64,000 bases of DNA. It comes from Clostridium lundense DSM 17049 (lineage in GTDB: Bacteria; Bacillota; Clostridia; Clostridiales; Clostridiaceae). Location of the stretch: assembly GCF_000619945.1 (NCBI RefSeq), contig NZ_JHVC01000006.1, positions 186,001 through 250,000 on the forward strand. Reading direction: 5' to 3'. The notes beneath the pieces were generated by a model. That model did not search any database and had not been told where the DNA came from. It saw nothing but the letters and a program-made list of their open reading frames with translations. Within the stretch, counting starts at the first letter, position 1. Every line of letters starts with the position of its first letter. The translations under genes and the position numbers were made by a program. This document shows, piece after piece, positions 43,475 through 49,617 of this stretch.

Positions 43475-44554
43475 TTAAATAGAAACATTTATATTAAAAT
43501 CTTCCATAGCATCTGTCCATTTCAAATTTGTTGCTATGAATACTTTATCTTTTGTATTAGCTTCTTTTATTTCTTGCTGCTTCATCTCATCTACATCTAT
43601 TCCTATAGATTTCAAATAAAACTTTTGAGCATATACATCTACGAAAACCTTATTATAGTCTGTAGATGAGTTATCTAATAATCTTTCTAAAGCCAACTGA
43701 TCATTATAAGCTTGTATAGCAGTTATAAGCAAAATTTTATTATCATAAGTATTAGCATATTTTCCTAAGTAATTATCTTCTACAGTTCGCTTTATATCAT
43801 CATGCCACATGTCATTCTTATCAACTATTAATATCTTTTTAAAGTCTTCTCCCTTATCTCTAGTTGTAGTAGTCAAACTATTCACAGCTCTTCCTACTTT
43901 TACTTTTTCTCCATCATTTATTAATATGAATTTTCCTGAATCGATAGCTTTATCAAATTCCTCCTTAGTTAAATGAGGCACATCTTCAACCTCAGGTAAT
44001 GCAAAATAAGTAGCACTCATGGTTAAAGGCATACCAGCCAGTAACCCTGCTATTCTTGAACAATACTGTGCAGCAGTATATATATTATTTCTAACCTTTA
44101 TTTCATCTGTATCAAAATTAATTATTCCCTCATTATCTGCATTAGTATGAGGTAAAACTGCTTTCACTTTTATATCTTTGTTATCTCTAAGTCCTTTAAT
44201 CCAAGCAACTATTTTAATAGAGTCTTCTTCAGATACATTTGGTAATGCTAAATAGTCCCATTTTACAGTTTCTAAGTAATCTTGAGCTTCTTTGTAATCT
44301 GCTGACTCAACAGGCAAAACATATACTATAACTTTCTTTGGAGCTTTAACTCCTCCTAAGAAGGCTAATTCTATTTGCTCCTTATTTTCAGCAGATAGCT
44401 CTACTGGAATATCTTTGATATCTGTAATAGTGATATCCTTTTTATTTAATTTAGCATTATCTTTAATTATTAAGGCAACTACTCCTCTTTCTCCGCGTTG
44501 AATAGCACTATTAGCCTTTGATTTAAAAATTATATTTATATTGGGTAATCCCAT
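43475..44554 (-). CDS. Phage tail sheath protein (XkdK-like)
   Basis: 359 aa. The N terminus MGLPNINIIFKSKANSAIQR GERGVVALI and the C-terminal VDVYAQKFYLKSIGIDVDEM ... FNINVSI strand exchange region match XkdK-type sheaths. Its presence makes this a contractile (R-type) rather than flexible (F-type) tail. The start overlaps the previous gene's stop by one base. Confidence 0.93.
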   Translation of the reverse strand: MGLPNINIIFKSKANSAIQRGERGVVALIIKDNAKLNKKDITITDIKDIPVELSAENKEQIELAFLGGVKAPKKVIVYVLPVESADYKEAQDYLETVKWDYLALPNVSEEDSIKIVAWIKGLRDNKDIKVKAVLPHTNADNEGIINFDTDEIKVRNNIYTAAQYCSRIAGLLAGMPLTMSATYFALPEVEDVPHLTKEEFDKAIDSGKFILINDGEKVKVGRAVNSLTTTTRDKGEDFKKILIVDKNDMWHDDIKRTVEDNYLGKYANTYDNKILLITAIQAYNDQLALERLLDNSSTDYNKVFVDVYAQKFYLKSIGIDVDEMKQQEIKEANTKDKVFIATNLKWTDAMEDFNINVSI

Positions 44555-45006
44555 TAAACTTCACTCTCCCTTATATTTATTTCTTTCATTTTATCTACAT
44601 TTTTATAGATTCTATTCCACTCATCTTCTCTAAATCCAATTTTACTTAAGCTAAGTTGTAAAAATATATCTTTATCTTTTGTATAATCTACATCCATACC
44701 TAAGATATTGATTATTTCATCTCCTACTTTTATAAATAAAGTTGAAAAGAGTTTTTTCAGTTTTTCTATAACATTTATTTGTTCTAGTTTTTTAGGGTTA
44801 TTATTGCTATCTAAACTAGAAAAATAAACTATTTGAATTAGAGTTCTATCTTCATATGTCCATCTATTTCTATCTTCCTGTGTATTACTTATAATGTAAA
44901 TAAAAAAAGAAGGTCTTATTATACCTTCATTTAAATCTTCAATACATGCTGGATATTGAAATTCATCATATATTTTTTTTGATATTGTTGTAAGCAGTTC
45001 CTTCAT
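44554..45006 (-). CDS. Tail terminator-like protein (DUF6838/XkdJ-like)
   Basis: 150 aa. Features such as PSFFIYIISNTQEDRNRWTY and a closing beta segment fit the phage tail terminator family that caps the tube before sheath genes in PBSX-like clusters. In a tailocin this protein would form the top cap where a head would otherwise attach. Assignment rests on position and pattern. Confidence 0.7.
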   Translation of the reverse strand: MKELLTTISKKIYDEFQYPACIEDLNEGIIRPSFFIYIISNTQEDRNRWTYEDRTLIQIVYFSSLDSNNNPKKLEQINVIEKLKKLFSTLFIKVGDEIINILGMDVDYTKDKDIFLQLSLSKIGFREDEWNRIYKNVDKMKEINIRESEV

Positions 45007-45017
45007 ACATTCACCTA

Positions 45018-45407
45018 CTATCCAAGTTCATTTAACAAACTTGCCATCCAATTGTCTAATTCTTCTAAAATCATGGGTTCTGAAGCTTGCAATCCCTTTT
45101 CAATGAAATGTTGTCCAAGTATAAATTTATACTCCTTAGTAGAATCATCATAAATAATATAGCCATTATTAATTTTTTTACCATTATCCATGTCAACTAA
45201 TATTTCAATTGAGTTACTATCTAAAACTTTGCTAACTATATTGACGTCTTTTCCATAATATAACGCAAATTTTTTAATATTTTCTTCTACTATATCATTT
45301 AGTTTTCTTAATTCTAATATTTTTTCTTCAAAACTTATTTTTCTTAAATGTGTTTTTAAATCTTCTTCCCATAACTTTAGATCTTCTGTTTGAAAAAAAT
45401 CGTACAT
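45018..45407 (-). CDS. HK97 gp10/XkdI-like protein
   Basis: 129 aa, first gene of the structural operon. A helical N terminus and a YIIYDDSTKEYKFILGQHFI segment give a loose match to the small neck/tail-completion proteins (gp10/XkdI class) that precede the terminator gene. AAGAGGAG lies before the ATG. No head-tail connector gene precedes it, consistent with a headless particle. Confidence 0.55.
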   Translation of the reverse strand: MYDFFQTEDLKLWEEDLKTHLRKISFEEKILELRKLNDIVEENIKKFALYYGKDVNIVSKVLDSNSIEILVDMDNGKKINNGYIIYDDSTKEYKFILGQHFIEKGLQASEPMILEELDNWMASLLNELG

Positions 45408-45425
45408 AAAATTTAACTCCTCTTT

Positions 45426-45455
45426 TTAATCTAAGTTAAACTTTCTTATAAACAT
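45426..45455 (-). CDS. Possible 9-codon leader ORF in the late operon
   Basis: ATG TTT ATA AGA AAG TTT AAC TTA GAT TAA lies 9 nt after a strong GGGAGGTGG site and before the first structural gene. It may be a leader or only a spurious frame; a TTG-started 7-codon frame shares the same ribosome site. Confidence 0.3.
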   Translation of the reverse strand: MFIRKFNLD

Positions 45456-45480
45456 TCAATTTAACCACCTCCCTATAAAA

Positions 45481-45522
45481 TAAATCTCTAGCATTATAAT
45501 AAACAGTATTACTAGAAATTTA
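45481..45522 (-). promoter_or_regulatory. Late promoter region with 11-bp inverted repeat
   Basis: Arms 45481-45491 and 45512-45522 (TAAATTTCTAG with CTAGAGATTTA, one mismatch) enclose a TATAAT at 45493-45498 on the minus strand. No matching -35 is present. A -10 without -35 inside a palindrome suggests an activator-dependent promoter for the structural genes, with the sigma-like protein upstream as the obvious activator. Confidence 0.5.
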
Positions 45523-45532
45523 ATGTAAAAAT

Positions 45533-45562
45533 AAAAGCACCTGCTTTTTGCTAAGTGCTTTT
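45533..45562 (-). terminator. Terminator between activator gene and structural operon
   Basis: Minus-strand AAAAGCAC pairs with GTGCTTTT, with an AGCAAAAAGC-type loop, followed by ATTTTT. It would end the early transcript carrying only the sigma-like gene and separate it from the late genes. Confidence 0.75.
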
Positions 45563-45644
45563 GTTTTTTTATAATCTTTTACAATACTATAATAACACAG
45601 ATTTTATGGCTTTTTGTCTTATCTTAGTCTCACTTTTGTCTTAT

Positions 45645-46160
45645 CTATTTTAATATGCCAATTAACCTAGCCATATGGCTTACTAAATTATCTTTCTTCC
45701 TATAAGCTGTAGCTCTAGACATATTAAAAATAATAGATATCTCTTCTACAGATTTATTATCCCCATATTTATATCTTAAAAGTTTTCTATCATCTTCTTC
45801 TAATAAATTTATATTGTAGTCAATATCTCCTATAATCACTTCTATTTCTCTTATTCTAGTATGTAACTTTAATATCTTTTGCTTTTTATATACTAATTCC
45901 TTTTCTAATTTTTCTATAGCTCTTATTGCTTCTTTTTCTGCATAGCTTGTACTATCAAATGAATTTTGTACCTTTTCTCCATAACTTATACTTTTAATTC
46001 CACCTTCTAAAGTAATATTAGTATTTTGAATATCTTCTTCTATATCTTCTTTTTGTTTCCATAGAATCACTACTTGATTTTTAAATTTTTCTATAGTTTT
46101 TATATGATAATAATATCTGCATAATATTTTTTCAGTTCTTTTTAAAATTTCCTTATCCAT
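45645..46160 (-). CDS. Sigma-like late activator (Xpf/ArpU-type)
   Basis: 171 aa. The N-terminal two thirds are long charged helices. The C terminus (about 125-165: DRKLLRYKYGDNKSVEEISI then FNMSRATAYRKKDNLV) is a sigma region 4-type helix-turn-helix. It fills the place of Xpf of PBSX, the positive regulator of late genes. It is followed by a terminator and then the late promoter region, so it probably switches on the tail operon. RBS AAGGGGG is 8 nt before the ATG. Confidence 0.7.
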   Translation of the reverse strand: MDKEILKRTEKILCRYYYHIKTIEKFKNQVVILWKQKEDIEEDIQNTNITLEGGIKSISYGEKVQNSFDSTSYAEKEAIRAIEKLEKELVYKKQKILKLHTRIREIEVIIGDIDYNINLLEEDDRKLLRYKYGDNKSVEEISIIFNMSRATAYRKKDNLVSHMARLIGILK

Positions 46161-46163
46161 AAA

Positions 46164-46238
46164 TTATTCCCCCTTACCTGTAATATTGATTATTTCATTA
46201 AAAATCCTTTGTAATTGTAATTTAGATTTCAATTTCAT
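46164..46238 (-). CDS. Possible 24-aa leader ORF ahead of the sigma-like gene
   Basis: A frame beginning ATG (or TTG two codons on, better spaced from GGAGG) reads MKLKSKLQLQRIFNEI..., and ends 3 nt before the activator's ATG region. The close coupling suggests a leader, but no homologue is recognised. Confidence 0.3.
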   Translation of the reverse strand: MKLKSKLQLQRIFNEIINITGKGE

Positions 46239-46414
46239 CCCTCCATATAAACTTAAAAATATAAGTAAGTTTCAAAACTATAGTAAACTTTAAGTTGACT
46301 AAATTGTTAAAAAACTCCCTCCTAAATGAAATTTTCATATACTTTCAATAATTTATCTTTATCTCCATTTATATAATTCAATCAAGTAAACTTCCCGTTG
46401 TCCTCATATTTTTT

Positions 46415-46443
46415 ATTATAGTCAACTTTTAGTTGACAGTCAA
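46415..46443 (-). promoter_or_regulatory. Leftward early promoter of the tailocin with operator in its spacer
   Basis: Minus strand: TTGACT (46438-46443), a 17-nt spacer, TATAAT (46415-46420). The whole spacer, GTCAACTAAAAGTTGAC (46421-46437), is a perfect palindrome with 7-bp arms. A dimeric repressor bound there would sit between the two promoter boxes. Transcription would run into the sigma-like gene. Confidence 0.82.
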
Positions 46444-46477
46444 CATTTTTAAGTGTTTTATTTAAAAATAATATTCG

Positions 46478-46488
46478 TTAAGTTGACA
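46478..46488. promoter_or_regulatory. Additional AAGTTGAC half-operator near the repressor promoter
   Basis: TTAAGTTGACA at 46478-46488 repeats the operator half-site 30 nt upstream of the repressor's TATAAT (46516-46521). Another AAGTTGAC occurs at 46292-46299, downstream of the early promoter. They could let the Xre-type protein control its own gene. Confidence 0.5.
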
Positions 46489-46545
46489 CCAATTTTAAAA
46501 AGTAAACATTTAGTTTATAATATATACTAAATAGGTGGTGATATT

Positions 46546-46923
46546 ATGGATGAATTAAAAGATAAGCTAAAAGAAGAAAGATTAAATAAGGGATTAAGTC
46601 AACCTGAATTAGCAAAGATAATGAATGTCTCAAAGCAAACCATATCTAACTGGGAAAATGGTAATAGAATACCAGATGTATTAACATTAAAAAAATTAGC
46701 AGACTTTTTTAATGTTTCTACAGATTATCTTCTTTGCAGAACTGATCAACCACAAGGAATAATACAAAAAGCCACTATAAATGGAAATGAAATTGAATTA
46801 GAATTAGATAGAACAGTTTTTCCTAATGGATTAACTTATAAAGAAATATTAGAAAAATTAGAAGCTCTTGAAAAACTTGAAAAGGCTGGTTTTAAATTTA
46901 ATCCTGATACATATAATGAATAA
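46546..46923 (+). CDS. Xre-family repressor of the tailocin
   Basis: 125 aa. HTH_3 domain at about residues 7-62 (RLNKGLSQPELAKIMNVSKQ TISNWENG, then RIPDVLTLKKLADFFNVSTD). The C terminus is short and helical and lacks a LexA/CI-type self-cleavage domain, so it cannot be inactivated directly by RecA. It is transcribed away from the tail operon, and the intergenic region holds the palindromic operator. It is presumed to repress the leftward promoter. RBS GGTGGTGAT precedes the ATG. Confidence 0.85.
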   Translation: MDELKDKLKEERLNKGLSQPELAKIMNVSKQTISNWENGNRIPDVLTLKKLADFFNVSTDYLLCRTDQPQGIIQKATINGNEIELELDRTVFPNGLTYKEILEKLEALEKLEKAGFKFNPDTYNE

Positions 46924-46927
46924 CTAA

Positions 46928-46967
46928 AAATGGTACTATACTAAAATAGCATAGTGCCATTTTTTTA
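46928..46967 (+). terminator. Terminator of the Xre repressor gene
   Basis: AAATGGTACTAT pairs with ATAGTGCCATTT (one G-T pair), followed by TTTTTATTTTT. Confidence 0.85.
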
Positions 46968-47047
46968 TTTTTAAATCTTTATACTTTTAAATTTCATATG
47001 GAATGTAATTATATAAAAAATATTTTAACATTTTTTATAATTATGTT

Positions 47048-47087
47048 ATAATTAAATTAGTTACAGAACATATGTTCGAGTATAATT
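47048..47087 (+). promoter_or_regulatory. SOS (LexA) box within a promoter
   Basis: GAACATATGTTC at 47067-47078 is a perfect Gram-positive LexA site (GAAC-N4-GTTC). It lies between two TATAAT hexamers (47048-47053 and 47082-47087), just upstream of a 43-codon gene. The first hexamer has TTTAAC 17 nt before it, so the LexA box would sit over the transcription start. Confidence 0.85.
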
Positions 47088-47103
47088 GAAGGAGATGTAT
47101 TAT

Positions 47104-47235
47104 ATGGATCTAAATGGCATATTCTCCATAAAGATAAATGGTTCTATTGTATACATAAATAATTCATTAAATGCAAATAAAAGTTCTTCTAACAAATCTG
47201 AAGATATTAAATCAAATAAAGATACCAATAAATAG
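47104..47235 (+). CDS. SOS-controlled 43-aa protein, possible antirepressor
   Basis: Small protein starting MDLNGIFSIKINGSIVYINN; the second half is polar, rich in Lys, Asn and Ser. No transmembrane helix or known family is recognised. AAGGAG lies 9 nt before the ATG. A LexA box precedes it and a strong hairpin follows (47251-47294), so it is a complete SOS-inducible unit. It lies 180 bp downstream of the tailocin repressor, which itself has no RecA-sensitive domain. I infer it may inactivate the repressor after DNA damage, but this is untested. Confidence 0.6.
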   Translation: MDLNGIFSIKINGSIVYINNSLNANKSSSNKSEDIKSNKDTNK

Positions 47236-47250
47236 TTATTTGTAAAAATA

Positions 47251-47294
47251 TAAATCCTATCTAGTTATAATTTTATTTAACCAGATAGGATTTA
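47251..47294. terminator. Hairpin after the SOS-controlled small gene
   Basis: TAAATCCTATCT pairs with AGATAGGATTTA around a 20-nt loop; T-rich DNA follows. From 47295 to 47597 I see no gene, only AT-rich DNA leading to the fbp ribosome site. Confidence 0.7.
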
Positions 47295-47597
47295 AAATTA
47301 TTTTTAACACCTAATATAAAACATTTCGATCTTCCTATTCCCCCATTTTACTACATTTAAATGAGGTTATATTCTATTTTCTTTTAGTAACTTCTATAAA
47401 TTATGATACCATGTATTGTAATTTGACACCATTAGCTTCATAAATATGTTACTCTAATTAACGAAATAGCATATCCTAATATGATAATTTCCTCCTAATA
47501 ATAAATTATTTCAATAATCTATATGGAATTTACTTCAATATTATTATATAATATATTATGTTTTAAGTATTTATAGAAGGGAAAGGGATAATTACCT

Positions 47598-49592
47598 ATG
47601 ACTTTGTATGATGAAACCAATATAAATATAATAAAAGAAGATTTAAGATATTTGAAATTATTAAGCACTAAATATCCTACCATTTCTTCTGCTAGTGCAG
47701 AAATTATAAATTTACAGGCTATTTTAAATTTACCAAAGGGGACAGAACACTTTATAAGCGATATTCATGGAGAATATGAATCCTTTACTCATATGCTTAA
47801 AAATGCTTCTGGCGTAATAAAAAGAAAATTAGATGATATATTTGGTACATCCCTTATGGAAAAAGATAAGGCTAGCCTAGCTACTTTAATTTACTATCCA
47901 GAAGAAAAATTAGAAATACTAAAAGAAGAAGAACAAGATTTAGAAGAATGGTATAAAGTTACTTTGTATAGATTAATTCAAGTATGCAAATCTGTATCTT
48001 CAAAATATACACGCTCTAAAGTTAGAAAGGCGTTGCCTAAAGATTTTGCATATATTATTGAAGAATTACTAAATGAACAAGCAGATAGAATTAATAAACA
48101 AGAATATTATACTGGAATTATTAATACTATAATAGATATCGAATGTGCTAATTCCTTTATAATTGCTTTATCAAAAGTAATTCAAAGACTTGTAGTTGAT
48201 AGACTTCACATTATTGGTGATATTTATGATAGAGGTCCTGGTGCTGAAATAATTATGGATGCCCTTATGGATCACCATTCTATTGATATTCAGTGGGGTA
48301 ACCATGATATCCTATGGATGGGAGCAGCTTCTGGTTCAAAGACTTGTGTAGCTAATGTACTAAGAATATGTTTAAGATATGCAAACTTAGCTACTGTTGA
48401 AGATGGATATGGTATAAACCTTTTACCTTTAGCTAGCTTTGCTATGGGTACATACGCTAATGATCCTTGTAGTGGTTTTATACCTAGAACTTTAGATAAA
48501 AAGTTAAGTGATTCAGATATGTCTTTATTTGCAAAAATGCATAAGGCTATATCAATTATACAATTTAAATTAGAAGGACAAAAAATATTAAGACATCCTG
48601 AATTCAAAATGGATTATATGCTTCTTTTAGATAAAATAAATTTCGAAAAGAACACTGTAATAGTTAATGGCAAAGAATATAAATTAAATGATACTAATTT
48701 TCCTACAATAGATCCAAAAAATCCATTTAAATTAACCAAAGAAGAAGATGCTATTATTAGTAAAATTACAAACTCATTTATAAATAGTGAAAAACTTCAA
48801 AAGCATATTAGATTTATGTACAGCAAAGGAAGCTTGTATTTAGTTTATAATTCAAATTTACTTTTCCATGGCTGTATACCATTAACTGAGGATGGCTCCT
48901 TCAAAGCACTGCAAATAGAAGGAACTAGCTATAAAGGGAAATCACTTTTAGATATTTTTGAACGCTATGCAAGAGAAGCTTACTTCTATAAAAATGACTT
49001 AACTATAAAAAATTATGCTATGGATATGATGTGGTATCTATGGTGTGGACCTTATTCTCCTTTATTCGGAAAAGAAAGAATAACTACATTTGAAAGATAC
49101 TTCATTGATGAAAAAGAAACTCATAAAGAAAATAGAAATGCTTATTATAAATTAAGAGATGAAGAAGAACTTTCTAATAGGATATTTGAAGAATTTAATT
49201 TAGATTCTCAAACCTCTCACATAATAAATGGACATATACCAGTGAAAACAAAAGATGGCGAAAGCCCTATAAAAGCTAATGGTAAGCTACTAGTTATAGA
49301 TGGCGGATTCTGTAGAGCTTATCAACCTGAAACTGGAATTGCAGGATATACCTTAATTTATAATTCATATGGTTTTTTACTATCATCTCATGAGCCTTTT
49401 GAATCAACAAAAAAAGCCATAGAAGAAGAACAAGATATTCTTTCCTCAACAGTTATATTAGAACATGTTGCTACAAGACAAAGAGTAGAGGATACAGATA
49501 TAGGAAAAGAATTAAAAACACAAATTAAAGATTTAGAAAAATTACTTGTAGCTTATAGAAAAGGCTTAATTGATGAAAGAGAAAATGTTTAA
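47598..49592 (+). CDS. fbp: Fructose-1,6-bisphosphatase, class III
   Basis: 664 aa, the usual length of the Firmicute class III enzyme for gluconeogenesis. Metallophosphatase-type motifs are seen: SDIHGEYESF near residue 55, GDIYDRGPG near 210, QWGNHDILWMG near 233 and INGHIPVKTKDGESP near 545. RBS GAAAGGGATAATTACCT precedes the ATG. It is monocistronic and marks the right chromosomal flank of the tailocin. Confidence 0.95.
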   Translation: MTLYDETNINIIKEDLRYLKLLSTKYPTISSASAEIINLQAILNLPKGTEHFISDIHGEYESFTHMLKNASGVIKRKLDDIFGTSLMEKDKASLATLIYYPEEKLEILKEEEQDLEEWYKVTLYRLIQVCKSVSSKYTRSKVRKALPKDFAYIIEELLNEQADRINKQEYYTGIINTIIDIECANSFIIALSKVIQRLVVDRLHIIGDIYDRGPGAEIIMDALMDHHSIDIQWGNHDILWMGAASGSKTCVANVLRICLRYANLATVEDGYGINLLPLASFAMGTYANDPCSGFIPRTLDKKLSDSDMSLFAKMHKAISIIQFKLEGQKILRHPEFKMDYMLLLDKINFEKNTVIVNGKEYKLNDTNFPTIDPKNPFKLTKEEDAIISKITNSFINSEKLQKHIRFMYSKGSLYLVYNSNLLFHGCIPLTEDGSFKALQIEGTSYKGKSLLDIFERYAREAYFYKNDLTIKNYAMDMMWYLWCGPYSPLFGKERITTFERYFIDEKETHKENRNAYYKLRDEEELSNRIFEEFNLDSQTSHIINGHIPVKTKDGESPIKANGKLLVIDGGFCRAYQPETGIAGYTLIYNSYGFLLSSHEPFESTKKAIEEEQDILSSTVILEHVATRQRVEDTDIGKELKTQIKDLEKLLVAYRKGLIDERENV

Positions 49593-49617
49593 AAAAAGTG
49601 CATCTGCACTTTTTTTA
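49592..49617. terminator. Bidirectional terminator between fbp and the helicase gene
   Basis: AAAAAAAGTGCA-TC-TGCACTTTTTTT is a perfect stem with T and A runs, serving the two convergent genes. It overlaps both stop regions. Confidence 0.9.
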
